A stretch of 47,298 nt of DNA from an uncultured Opitutales bacterium (GTDB lineage: Bacteria; Verrucomicrobiota; Verrucomicrobiia; Opitutales; Intestinicryptomonadaceae), in contig URAK01000014.1 in NCBI GenBank assembly GCA_900545705.1, positions 1 to 47,298 of the forward strand, read 5' to 3'. Positions 7,950 to 16,848 of this stretch are shown piece by piece (position 1 is the first letter of the stretch; every line of letters starts with the position of its first letter). The notes beneath the pieces were generated by a model. The model saw only the letters and a program-made list of their open reading frames with translations. It had not been told where the DNA came from and searched no databases. The translations under genes were made by a program, and so were the position numbers.

Positions 7950-8699
7950 TTACTTTTCCAATATGCCGGAATAAAACCATGAATAATTTCCTTGTATTTT
8001 AAACGGGGTTCCTCCTAAATTTGCTACGGTAGCAAGCCAATCTGCTACTTGTTCTGAAGTTGAACTACCATACATAATTTCTATAACAGGAAAAGGATCT
8101 GTAAAAGTATCCGAGAATTTGATCGTCGCCTTCCATGAATAGGAATAGATTGTTTTCCCATCATCAAATGTTTCTCCTGCAGTTAAAGTTCCGTCAAAAT
8201 TTCCACTCATTGTTGCATCACCAATAGAAAAACATACATCTCTAAATCTGTATGAATTATTAAAAGACTTTGAAAGCTCTCCTATTCTTGGAGCTTGTTT
8301 TACAGCTTCTTGGTTTATCTGATCAGCAAAACGAGATTGAATTCCCTGATTTATTGCGGAATTTTCTATAACACTTGATAATCCGATCTCAGAAAGGGAA
8401 ACAGATTTCCCTTTCCCAAAATAAAAATGGTACACAAAGTCTAAATTTCTCCATGTAGTTCCTAAAATAACTAGACCTAACGTAGGGACCCCCACATAGA
8501 AATACTGGTTCATACCATCAGGGTATCCAGCGGGGTCGGAGGAGCGCCAGCGGGCGGTGGAGGCGTCGTAATTGCGGTATGGAAATACATACGCCTGCAA
8601 GTCTTCGTCGTAGGGCTTGCCGGTAAAGCGTGCGGAACGGTCTTTTGGAATGCTCCCTTCGCCAAATACCGCTGTGCCATGGTAGCATTTATTGTACAT
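7950..8699 (-). CDS. Displaced RHS C-terminal cassette: core end plus tip domain
   Basis: The frame has 249 codons. Residues 1-70 are the end of an RHS core (ARFTGKPYDEDLQAYVFPYR, then NYDASTARWRSSDPAGYPDG and NQYFYVG). Residues 71-249 are a different, unique domain (HFYFGKGKSVSLSEIG ... FSDTFTDPFPVIEIMYGSS ... NLGGTPFKIQGN) that I take as the variable tip. The ATG sits immediately after the TAA of the upstream gene (8700), so the cassette starts at a sharp junction inside RHS sequence. It has no signal peptide and no ribosome site of its own. It may therefore be silent, a donor for recombination onto a full-length RHS gene elsewhere. The toxic activity of the tip is unknown. Confidence 0.65.
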   Translation of the reverse strand: MYNKCYHGTAVFGEGSIPKDRSARFTGKPYDEDLQAYVFPYRNYDASTARWRSSDPAGYPDGMNQYFYVGVPTLGLVILGTTWRNLDFVYHFYFGKGKSVSLSEIGLSSVIENSAINQGIQSRFADQINQEAVKQAPRIGELSKSFNNSYRFRDVCFSIGDATMSGNFDGTLTAGETFDDGKTIYSYSWKATIKFSDTFTDPFPVIEIMYGSSTSEQVADWLATVANLGGTPFKIQGNYSWFYSGILEK

Positions 8700-9350
8700 T
8701 TATTTAGAGAGTATATATGTTTTCATTAAATTTAAAAATCCTTCAGAGATTTTGTTAGGCCTATCTGCATTTGCGAGTTTCAAGTAAACAAACAGCGGAA
8801 TATCATTCACGGAAATATTTTCTAAAAAATATCCGTGTTTAACTGAATATAATAAAGAAATCTGAGTTGATTTATTTAGATTGGGCCTTATCAAAATTGA
8901 AACGATTTCTTCCCCGAAATATGTAATTGTATTGCTTTCATTTACGTAATACTTATTTTCTACGGAAAAGAGAGGCTTAGAATCTTCATCTATAAAAATA
9001 TTTCTGTATATTCGCAATATTTCTCCGAAAAACGACAATGACGGAAGATCTTTTTTTATAACAACCTCAGCTGGGCCGTCTTTACTCTCGGTTTTTATAT
9101 CAACTAGGCCGTTCATACAGTAAAAAGATAGCGTGTGCCCATAAAAATTTCCGGTATCTCCAAAGAACTTTTTCCCTTCTTCTCTTAAAAAGGGCGTATT
9201 GGCAGATAATTTTTCAATTAGTTCTATTGCAAGATTAAGAGCCTTAGTTTCGTTTTGATTTAGTTTTGGTATCGGTGCCGCATTCTCAGACGAATAACAC
9301 GCAAGTACAAAATATACAAATGAAAGTATAACAAATAACGTTTTTTTCAT
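8700..9350 (-). CDS. Putative lipoprotein of unknown function
   Basis: The start at 9350 is chosen because AGGTGAT lies just upstream and the signal peptide then begins at Met-Lys-Lys. The N-terminus MKKTLFVILSFVYFVLACYS contains a lipobox-like LAC, so Cys18 is a probable lipidation site. The mature part (about 198 residues) begins Gln/Asn-rich and helical, then becomes beta-rich. The family is unknown. The stop is immediately followed by the RHS-tip cassette at 8699, which suggests that this gene belongs to an older cassette cut off by insertion of the next one. Confidence 0.6.
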   Translation of the reverse strand: MKKTLFVILSFVYFVLACYSSENAAPIPKLNQNETKALNLAIELIEKLSANTPFLREEGKKFFGDTGNFYGHTLSFYCMNGLVDIKTESKDGPAEVVIKKDLPSLSFFGEILRIYRNIFIDEDSKPLFSVENKYYVNESNTITYFGEEIVSILIRPNLNKSTQISLLYSVKHGYFLENISVNDIPLFVYLKLANADRPNKISEGFLNLMKTYILSK

Positions 9351-9365
9351 GCAATCACCTTTCAC

Positions 9366-9615
9366 TACCAGAACTATTACCCAATCTATAATTAAATTCT
9401 CTATGAATTTTTTATTCTTTGGTGCGTTTTCTATCCCTAAGTCGCACTCCTACTACATATAAATAAGCGTTGAACCCCTCCTAAAACCACTGATTAACTT
9501 TAAAGCTTTTTGTAGTTTATTTATCAGTTAGTGTTTATCAATCTTTTTCTTATGGATAAGTGCTAAGTATGGCTCATTGTAAGTGTTATCGTTACTTTTA
9601 GTAATTTCAAAATGC
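9366..9615. other. Intergenic stretch without recognised content
   Basis: This AT-rich sequence between two minus-strand exported-protein genes shows no ORF of note, hairpin or RHS similarity that I can support. Confidence 0.3.
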
Positions 9616-10068
9616 CTAACATGTGAACCCATCTTTTACTTCAGTTGGAAGATTATAGACTGTATCCGCAGTAATCTCAAATTCTTCAGATACCAATTCG
9701 ATTGCAGTATCAAGTTTTAATTTTACGTTTTCATTCATTCCTATAAACCCGAAAACAAAAGGCGGATTTATAATACTTATGCCAAGGTCTATTTTCTTGC
9801 CTCTTGTTAGTTTGTAAAAGAAACCCACATTAATATCCGGCTTAGGTATAGTCTTTGACATCATAGCTATGACCAATATAGGGTTACCTTCATCTAAAAG
9901 CCCCTTATACAAGCCGGTTGAGAAAAAATCGTTTATCGATTTTTCAGATATTCCAAACTTTTCCAATTTAACGGCATCTTCTACATTATTGCCGCTTGCG
10001 CCGCACACTGAAAAAATCATGCATAAATATGCAATAAATCCAATTATAATTTTTCGCAAGCACTTCAT
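9616..10068 (-). CDS. Exported protein of unknown function
   Basis: The start at 10068 places a signal peptide at the N-terminus (MKCLRKIIIGFIAYLCMIFS, then V-C-G-A-S), with GGAAAC upstream. The product is 150 residues. The mature part is small, with several Gly/Pro turns (NPPFVFGFIGM) and ends in a cysteine. The two cysteines near the cleavage region could also indicate lipidation (SVCGAS). No family is recognised. It stands downstream of a remnant ORF (10147-10305) on the same strand. Confidence 0.5.
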   Translation of the reverse strand: MKCLRKIIIGFIAYLCMIFSVCGASGNNVEDAVKLEKFGISEKSINDFFSTGLYKGLLDEGNPILVIAMMSKTIPKPDINVGFFYKLTRGKKIDLGISIINPPFVFGFIGMNENVKLKLDTAIELVSEEFEITADTVYNLPTEVKDGFTC

Positions 10069-10146
10069 GGTAGTTTCCATTTTATAGTTAATTGCTAACA
10101 AATAATTGAAAACTAATCAATATATTTTTTACATGTAGAAATCGTA

Positions 10147-10305
10147 TTAGTATAATATTATATCGTTTTTAATAACTAAAAAATTACATCTGCAAACTAA
10201 AAGAAGTACAAAATTTTTATCACTTAACATAACGAAGACTTTGCCAAATTCTTCTATATTTTCTATTGGGATATTATTTGTTTGCTTGCTTATATAACCC
10301 TCCAT
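10147..10305 (-). pseudogene. Short ORF, probable gene remnant
   Basis: Fifty-two codons from an ATG at 10305 with no ribosome site and no signal peptide (for example NIPIENIEEFGKVFVMLSDK), ending at TAA. The sequence looks protein-like but not complete. It occupies the slot just upstream of an exported protein, as other decayed fragments in this island do. Confidence 0.25.
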
Positions 10306-10403
10306 TGAAAGGAAATTTGTCGCTTTAATATGGGCTGGCTTTCGATATTAGTTTGTTTACTTGCTTTATAAGATTTTTTTTACTTTCCCATTATATATTA
10401 CCA

Positions 10404-10955
10404 CTAATTGGCAACTTTCTTCCCGTAATATTTTCTTTTATAATATCGCTTTTTTAGTATATTTTCCTTATTAAGTTCAAAAATTTCTTCCCATTGCTTT
10501 ATAAGAGCCAATCTTTCCGTATCATTGAAATTATTTTCCGCAAGATATTGCATCGTATAACCGGGGTTATTCCCAACAATGCGATCAAGTAAATCTATTA
10601 TTATTACGTCTCCCGTTAACATCACTGAACCTATTCTCAATGCTCTAAATAGGGTAGGTACACATTTTAATGGAATTTTATCGGAATCTACACTATCCAA
10701 AAATACATGTATTTTTGACATTTTAAATTGATAGCCTAAACTCAACTTTTGAGGGTTATCCAACAGCCTGTCAAGCGAAGTTATCGCGAACTCAATTTCC
10801 TGTTCTGGACTAAGTTTTATATGTTTATGATATGCCTCCAAGGTATCGTATTTATCTGTAGTTTTACAGAAATTTGCAACAAGCATGTCTATGTCATTAT
10901 TCTCTTTTGCAAAAGAAATATAAAAAAATATAAATATTATTAATAAAATTCTCAT
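10404..10955 (-). CDS. Exported helical protein, paralogue of 3359-3916
   Basis: The start at 10955 gives a compact signal peptide (MRILLIIFIFFYISFAKE), and the mature part aligns end to end with the product of 3359-3916. Shared blocks include NFCKTTD, LDRLLDNPQ, VDSDKIPL, IVGNNPGYTMQYL and the basic tail ending YYGKKVAN. The copies have diverged strongly in their first 60 mature residues, so duplication is not recent. The function is unknown. It is the rightmost gene of the RHS island and is followed (to the right) by the terminator of the efflux operon. Confidence 0.65.
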   Translation of the reverse strand: MRILLIIFIFFYISFAKENNDIDMLVANFCKTTDKYDTLEAYHKHIKLSPEQEIEFAITSLDRLLDNPQKLSLGYQFKMSKIHVFLDSVDSDKIPLKCVPTLFRALRIGSVMLTGDVIIIDLLDRIVGNNPGYTMQYLAENNFNDTERLALIKQWEEIFELNKENILKKRYYKRKYYGKKVAN

Positions 10956-11049
10956 TTCCGCGTTGTTAGATATATTAATATATCCCATTCAACTTTATCA
11001 ATTACTTACTATATGCCACATATGCAATTAACAAACACAATAAGCGCCA

Positions 11050-11094
11050 TAAAAGCAAAAAAAGTTGCAACTATGATAATGCATAGTGCAACTT
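11050..11094 (-). terminator. Rho-independent terminator of the metal efflux operon
   Basis: Read on the minus strand, AAGTTGCACTATG pairs with CATAG-(T)-TGCAACTT across a 6-base loop, giving 13 base pairs with one bulge, followed at once by a run of seven T. It lies 70 bases after the stop of the RND pump gene. Confidence 0.85.
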
Positions 11095-11164
11095 ATTATG
11101 GATTTTAGCTTTCGCTAACTACTGTTTTAAATAATCGCTTTCTTTTTTATGGGCAATTTGCGCT

Positions 11165-14100
11165 TCATGCGGCGGTCCCGCTATTTGGATTAAACCCAAA
11201 AAGTTTAAACGCCGCGGGAGTTACTATCACGCTCAATATCGTAGATGACACCAACCCTCCAACTATCATCACCGACACCGGATACAGCAGCTCCTTGCCG
11301 GGGCTTTCGGGGTTGAACATCAACGGCAGAAGCGCAAATGCCGCCGTAAGCGCCGTCATTAGAATCGGATTTATTCTTTCAACAGTTCCGCGCTCTATCA
11401 TATTATCGCCGAAATTTTCGCCCTCAAACTCCATCAAGTGCATATAATGCGATACCATCATTATCGTATTGCGCGCGGCAATCCCCGACAGGGCTATCAT
11501 GCCTATTAGCGAAGCTACCGACATTGTCCCTATAAAGTACCACGTCGCAAAAATCCCGCCCGCGAAGGCTGTCGGGATACCAAGCATTATCTGTAGCACC
11601 AATGCGGAGCTTTTAAAGTGCGTATATAATATCGCGTATATTGCAAGCATCGCAAATATAAACAGCAAACCTATGCGCCTTCCCGCGTCTATGCGGTTCT
11701 GGAACTGGCCCTCTATATTCGCGTAATATCCGTGCGGAAGGTCCAAGTATTCGTCTATTATCTTTCTTATTTCCCCGGCCAAGCGCACGGAATCTCCGTC
11801 GCTCGTATTTAAGCCAACTACCACCCTGCGTTTTAGCCCTTCCCTATTTATGTGGTTTGCGCCGGTGGAATCCTCCACCCTCGCAAAGGACGATAAAGGA
11901 TATTTCTCTCCGGATATATTTTCTATCAAAAGCCCCTCTATATTCTTTTTCGACGCGATAAAATCTTCGTCCATTCTCAAAAATACATCGAAAACAGCTT
12001 CGCCGTCGACAACCTGCGCGAGGACTTCGCCTCCGAGAACTTTTTGGAGGATATCGTTTATCTCGCCTACCCGCACACCGTAGAGCCGCGCCTTTTGCCT
12101 ATCGACTTCGATTTTTATCTGCGACGTCTGCGCCTGCCTTTCGACGCTCACGTCCCGCGCGCCGGCAAGCCCGCCAATTTTATCTGCGAGCTCCGAGGCC
12201 TTGCGCCTGAGCACTGAAAGGTCGTCGCCGAATATTTTCACCGCTATCTGCGACTGCGTTCCGCTGAGCATGTAATCGATTCTGTGCGCCATCGGCTGCC
12301 CTATTGAATACGTTATTCCGGCTACGCGGTCGAGCTGCTTTCGCAAGTCCTTTATTATTTCCGACTGCGGCCTTTTGGACGTATCAAATTCAATGTTAAA
12401 TTTCACTATGTTTACAGGCTCGGCGTGGTCGTCCTTCTCCGCCCTTCCGATTTTCATGCCGCTCCTTTTTACTTCCGGATTTTTTGAAAGTATTTTTTGG
12501 ACTATCGCACCGATTTCCTTTGAGCGGTCTATCGAACTTTCGGGGGACAGCTGCAATATCAGAAGCGAGCTTCCCTCGTTGAGCGCCGGGATAAAGTCCC
12601 TGCCCATTATCGGGAAAAATGCGAACGCGCATGCAGAAACCGCCACCGCGAGCGCGAGTGCCGCATGAGGGAACTTTATTGAGGGCTCTATCGCGATTTT
12701 CGATATAATGCGCTTAATAGTCCGCGATATAAGCGGCTCACGGCGCGCTTTACCTGTCTTACCAAGCATTATTGAGCATAACGCGGGCACCACCGTAAGC
12801 GCCACGAGAAACGATGCCGCCATCGAAACTATCACGGCCTCCGCTAGCGGCCTAAACATTTTCCCCTCTATGCCCCCGAGGCCGAATGTCGGGATAAAAA
12901 CTATCATAATCAAAACAGTCGCGTAAAATATCGACGCCCTGATTTCCACGCACGCGTCCAATATTATTTTTAGCGAGAGCTTCTTTTTCGACGGGTCACC
13001 ATTTTCTCTCAGCCTTCTGTACACGTTTTCCACATCCACTATGGCGTCGTCAACCAGCATGCCTATCGCCACTGCAAGCCCGCCGAGAGTCATCGTATTT
13101 ATGGACGATCCTGTAAGTTTAAAATATATTATCGAGATTGCGAGCGACAGCGGTATTGCGGTTATCGTTATGAAAGTAGTGCGGACGTTGAATAGGAATA
13201 TAAACAAAATCACAAACACCATTATTGCGCCGTCTATAATTGCGTCTTTTACGTTGTCGACAGCCGTCTTTATGAATTGGTCCTGACGGTAAATTACGCG
13301 GATTTCCGTCTTTTCGGGAAGGCTTTTTTGTATCTCATCAACTGCGGCTTCCAGCGCCTTTGTAAGTTTTAGCGTGTCAACGCCGGGCTGTTTTGAGACT
13401 GTTATCATAATGCCCGGCTTGCCGTCTATTGCGGCGTCTCCGCGCAGCTGCGCCTTGTCTATGCGCACGTCCGCAACGTCTCCTACGAGTATGTTGCCGT
13501 CGACGCCGCTCTTGACCACCGAGTTTTTAATATCCTCAACCGACGCGCTCCTGCCGACATTGCGCACGCTCACTTCAACGCCCCCGCGGTTTATTATGCC
13601 GCCGCCTGTGTTAGACTGCGCCTTCGACACAGCCTTTTCGAGTTCTTCAAGCGTAATTCCGTAAGATGCCATTTTCGCGGAGTCGGGAACAACCCTGTAC
13701 TGCTTCAGGCCTCCGCCTGTTGAAAGCACTTGCGAAACGCCAGGGATATTTGTCAGTCGGCGCGCGATTGTGTAGTCCGCCATTGTGCGCAAGTCTATCG
13801 GAGAGACTTCAGGATTGTCGGTTGAAAGCCCCAATATCATAATCTCTCCCATCACGGACGAGATCGGCGCTATGAGAGGGCGCACCCCGTCCGGCAGCGT
13901 CGAAGAAACAGATTGGAGCCTCTCCTGAATCAGCTGGCGCACCTTGTATGGATCGGTATTCCAATCGAATTCCAAGTTTATCATGCACAGCGACGGAGTG
14001 TTTGCCGCGCGCACCCGCGTGACCCCGCTTAGGCCGCTGAGAGCCGTTTCGAGGGGTACGCTTATGAGCGTCTCTATTTCTTCGGGCGCCATTCCGGGCG

Positions 14101-14263
14101 CCTCGGTTACGATTGTCGCTATTGTCTTGTCAAGGTCTGGAAGGATATCGACGGGCAGCTTCATTGAGCAATATACGCCGTAGCACGCCACTATCGCCGC
14201 CGTAACAATAACCAAGAACCTGTTTGCCAGCGAATAACTTATTATTGCGGAAAATATTTTCAT
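11165..14263 (-). CDS. RND heavy-metal efflux pump, CzcA/CusA family
   Basis: The 1,032-residue inner-membrane pump is the proton-driven subunit of a tripartite exporter. The length and layout match the family: an N-terminal TM, a large periplasmic loop, a TM bundle, a second periplasmic loop and a second TM bundle. The TM4 signature GMLVDDAIVDVENVYRRL (about residues 400-417) carries the two aspartates and the glutamate expected of proton-relay residues in the HME branch. Other family blocks are DILPDLDKTIATIVTEAPG near the start and LSGIAARNTIMMVSHYMHL near the end. The metal cannot be told from the sequence. It is the last gene of an operon, 8 bases after the adaptor gene and before a strong terminator. 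Confidence 0.9.
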   Translation of the reverse strand: MKIFSAIISYSLANRFLVIVTAAIVACYGVYCSMKLPVDILPDLDKTIATIVTEAPGMAPEEIETLISVPLETALSGLSGVTRVRAANTPSLCMINLEFDWNTDPYKVRQLIQERLQSVSSTLPDGVRPLIAPISSVMGEIMILGLSTDNPEVSPIDLRTMADYTIARRLTNIPGVSQVLSTGGGLKQYRVVPDSAKMASYGITLEELEKAVSKAQSNTGGGIINRGGVEVSVRNVGRSASVEDIKNSVVKSGVDGNILVGDVADVRIDKAQLRGDAAIDGKPGIMITVSKQPGVDTLKLTKALEAAVDEIQKSLPEKTEIRVIYRQDQFIKTAVDNVKDAIIDGAIMVFVILFIFLFNVRTTFITITAIPLSLAISIIYFKLTGSSINTMTLGGLAVAIGMLVDDAIVDVENVYRRLRENGDPSKKKLSLKIILDACVEIRASIFYATVLIMIVFIPTFGLGGIEGKMFRPLAEAVIVSMAASFLVALTVVPALCSIMLGKTGKARREPLISRTIKRIISKIAIEPSIKFPHAALALAVAVSACAFAFFPIMGRDFIPALNEGSSLLILQLSPESSIDRSKEIGAIVQKILSKNPEVKRSGMKIGRAEKDDHAEPVNIVKFNIEFDTSKRPQSEIIKDLRKQLDRVAGITYSIGQPMAHRIDYMLSGTQSQIAVKIFGDDLSVLRRKASELADKIGGLAGARDVSVERQAQTSQIKIEVDRQKARLYGVRVGEINDILQKVLGGEVLAQVVDGEAVFDVFLRMDEDFIASKKNIEGLLIENISGEKYPLSSFARVEDSTGANHINREGLKRRVVVGLNTSDGDSVRLAGEIRKIIDEYLDLPHGYYANIEGQFQNRIDAGRRIGLLFIFAMLAIYAILYTHFKSSALVLQIMLGIPTAFAGGIFATWYFIGTMSVASLIGMIALSGIAARNTIMMVSHYMHLMEFEGENFGDNMIERGTVERINPILMTALTAAFALLPLMFNPESPGKELLYPVSVMIVGGLVSSTILSVIVTPAAFKLFGFNPNSGTAA

Positions 14264-14271
14264 GGCGATGC

Positions 14272-15531
14272 TTATTTTTTTGATTTACGCGCGTATGCCG
14301 CGGCAAAAATTACGTTTAGCAAAATAGAGCCGCCCAAAACAGCCCATAGCAGGTAACCAAAATACCCCGACTTTTCCAATCTTTCAAAAAGCGGCAACCC
14401 CGCCGCCGCGCCGCCGGTAGTATTTTCAGACGCGGCGGACGCATGCTCCGATTCGCTGTGGGCGTGGCCCTCGTGCCCGTCTTCAAGGTGGACTTCGGCG
14501 GATTCGTATGCTGCGTGTTTTGAGTGGTCGTGGTCAGTATCTTTATTGTTCACTGCACTGTTGGTCGAGTTTGCATGCCCCTCCGCAACAATATCCGCGG
14601 CGGGCATAAATTGCAGCTGGTAAACGCCGCTCGTCGCGACAGTCTCTCCCGCCTTCAAACCGTGCAGGATTTCCGCATTCAAATCGTCACTACGGCCGAC
14701 TATTACCTGCCGTTTTTCAAATATCCCGTCTTCACCGCAATTTTCAACATACACAAATTTCTGACCCTCGCCGCCTATGATTGCGGTCTTGGGGACTGAC
14801 ACCACCGGTTTGCCTTCGCCCGCCGATATATAAACAATTCCGCGCATTCCGCTCTTGATTTCTCCGCCGGGATTTTCAATCAGGAAATATACCGGCAGCG
14901 TGCTGGTGCCGGGAGAGAGCTTTGAGCCGAATTTTACGAGCTTTGCCCGGAATATTTTATCCCCAAAAGCTTCGAGCCTGACGCGCGCACCCAATCCGAG
15001 CCTAAGTTTTCCGATATCGTTTTCAAACACGTTCGCGACTGCGTAAAGCGACGACGTATCCGCAATCCGCGCTATTTCCGCGTTTGGCTCCACCGGGCTG
15101 CCTTCAAAAGCGTTTAAAACCTCAACAATTCCACTCTGGGGCGATTTTATCACGACCGACGGCGGGGGATTGCCAGGCAACAGGCTCTCTATTTTGCAAA
15201 TAGGCTGGCCTTTTTTTACGTATGAATCGGGGGTTATGTAAAGCTCCGCAATTCTTCCAGCTATGCGCGCGGAAACGGCGGAAACTTTGGAGGGAATATT
15301 TTCGATTTTGCCAATGGCGGCCACAATATCGTCGATTTTTCTCGGCTCTGCCGCCGCAGTTTTTAGGTTTATTGCCTCCATCGACATTTTGTCAACGCGG
15401 ACAAAATTTGAAATCCCGGCATTCGCCGACGCGTCGGGCGCGTCGCCGTGGTCGCAATTCTCGTGCTGTGCCTCTGCCTGCAAAGCCAACGCAACACTAA
15501 ACAAAATATAAATAAAAGTCTTATTTTTCAT
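14272..15531 (-). CDS. Periplasmic adaptor of RND metal efflux, His-rich
   Basis: The 419-residue membrane-fusion protein (HlyD/CusB type) should link the RND pump to the TolC channel. It has a signal peptide (MKNKTFIYILFSVALALQAE), a His-containing start of the mature protein (HENCDHGD), and lipoyl/barrel blocks (AARIAGRIAELYITPDSYVK and VVIKSPQSGIVEVLNAFEG). Residues about 332-364 form a His/Asp/Glu-rich linker (DHDHSKHAAY ... DGHEGHAHSESEH) that probably binds metal. A C-terminal transmembrane helix (YLLWAVLGGSILLNVIFAAA) is unusual for this family. An ideal GGAGGAT ribosome site lies inside the end of the TolC gene, with an 11-base overlap. Confidence 0.88.
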   Translation of the reverse strand: MKNKTFIYILFSVALALQAEAQHENCDHGDAPDASANAGISNFVRVDKMSMEAINLKTAAAEPRKIDDIVAAIGKIENIPSKVSAVSARIAGRIAELYITPDSYVKKGQPICKIESLLPGNPPPSVVIKSPQSGIVEVLNAFEGSPVEPNAEIARIADTSSLYAVANVFENDIGKLRLGLGARVRLEAFGDKIFRAKLVKFGSKLSPGTSTLPVYFLIENPGGEIKSGMRGIVYISAGEGKPVVSVPKTAIIGGEGQKFVYVENCGEDGIFEKRQVIVGRSDDLNAEILHGLKAGETVATSGVYQLQFMPAADIVAEGHANSTNSAVNNKDTDHDHSKHAAYESAEVHLEDGHEGHAHSESEHASAASENTTGGAAAGLPLFERLEKSGYFGYLLWAVLGGSILLNVIFAAAYARKSKK

Positions 15532-16780
15532 TTTTATCCTCCAACGCCAATGCGTATTTTAAAGCTATTGAATTTCTCGCCTGCTCTGCGAGAATCGAAA
15601 CTCCGGTAAGTTTCATCTGCAAATGTGTCTGCCATGCGCCGAATACATCGGCTATGCCGGCGCGCGCCTCGCGCCTGGCAGTTAAGTATTCGCCGTATAT
15701 TTCCCCGGAGACCTCCTCCACTTCCGCCCTATGTTTTTTTAGAATTTGCGCATATCTGTTTGCGCGAAGCCTATACAGGGAAATTTCCGCCATTATTTGA
15801 TTCTCCTTTGCGGCCGAGCGCGCCTGCGCCTGCTTTCTGAGCGAGAGTTGCTCCTCAATTCCGCCGTCGTAAGATTTGAAAGGCAACGGAACCGAAAAGC
15901 TCAGCCCCAATATCTTCTCGCGCGATTTCCCGACAGGCTCGTCCACGGATTCGGACGCCTCGAAAAACACCCCCACTTCTACGTCCTCAAACCTTCCGGC
16001 TTTTAGAAGGGCGATTCTCGCGTTGGCGCTCTCTTCGGCTATCGAATACATCTGCCAATCTGGGCGAGACTCCAATGTCCGGCGCGAAAATTTTTCAGTC
16101 GGAATGGGAATTTCCGCAAGTTTCTCGGCAAGGTTTATATCGACGTCGGGGGATACGCCAATCAAGACCTTCAAGCGCGACAATGCGGCGGCAAAGTCCA
16201 CTTCGTCGCGCATAATCTCGATTTGCAACTTTGAAGATTCGCTTTCAGCGCGCCTAACTTCAAGCGCGGAAACTTCCGCCTTCTCGGAAGCCGCTTTCAG
16301 TTCTTTCGCGAGCTCTTGGGTCGCCTTTAAGAGGGCGCGCCGGGCGTCTGAAACAGCCTTTTTTTCAAGGGCGTCAAGATAGGCGTTTTCAACATCGAGC
16401 GACAGCTTTCTGCAAGCGTCTTCGTATTCTAGGGAAGCAAGTTTTATGTCTATGTTGCCGACATCCCTCTCCTTGGCAAGGCGCCCGAACAGCGGAAATT
16501 TTTGCGATATCGACGCCCTTACCGAATATTCGCCCTCGTCCGAGAAGAGTACATCGTTGCCGTATTCCGCGCCGAGCACCGGGTTATCAAGCCTGCCGGA
16601 CTGGCTCGCCCTGCCCCTTGCCGCGTTAATTCCTTCCTTTACAGCCTTCAAGTCCTGATTGTTGCGCAGAGCGAGCTCCACCGCGGATTTTCTGGACAAC
16701 CCGAGCGCCGGCTTCTTTTGCTCGCCCGCCAAAGCGAGGAATTGCAGGCATATTGCCGCAATAATTAAAATTTTTTTCAT
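15521..16780 (-). CDS. TolC-family outer-membrane efflux channel
   Basis: The 419-residue protein has a signal peptide (MKKILIIAAICLQFLALAGE). It carries two copies of the outer-membrane efflux repeat: an early 'AVELALRNNQDLKAVKEG' helix and coiled-coil stretches rich in Ala/Glu/Arg. The segment 'NPVLGAEYGN...SISQKFPLFGRLAKERD' is typical of CzcC/CusC-like proteins. It would form the outer-membrane duct of the RND pump encoded downstream. Its 3' end overlaps the adaptor gene by 11 bases, so the two are translationally coupled. No lipobox is seen. Confidence 0.88.
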   Translation of the reverse strand: MKKILIIAAICLQFLALAGEQKKPALGLSRKSAVELALRNNQDLKAVKEGINAARGRASQSGRLDNPVLGAEYGNDVLFSDEGEYSVRASISQKFPLFGRLAKERDVGNIDIKLASLEYEDACRKLSLDVENAYLDALEKKAVSDARRALLKATQELAKELKAASEKAEVSALEVRRAESESSKLQIEIMRDEVDFAAALSRLKVLIGVSPDVDINLAEKLAEIPIPTEKFSRRTLESRPDWQMYSIAEESANARIALLKAGRFEDVEVGVFFEASESVDEPVGKSREKILGLSFSVPLPFKSYDGGIEEQLSLRKQAQARSAAKENQIMAEISLYRLRANRYAQILKKHRAEVEEVSGEIYGEYLTARREARAGIADVFGAWQTHLQMKLTGVSILAEQARNSIALKYALALEDKNEK

Positions 16781-16848
16781 ACCATTTATAATTAGAAAGT
16801 TGACAGTTAAACCCGCGCAACTCCTGCGCGGAATTAAACGTCACTTTC

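Noticed and set aside
6625..8699. Functional full-length RHS toxin
   Set aside because: Only the end of the core is present; the pieces are 221 and 249 codons with internal lesions, while working RHS proteins exceed 1,000 residues.
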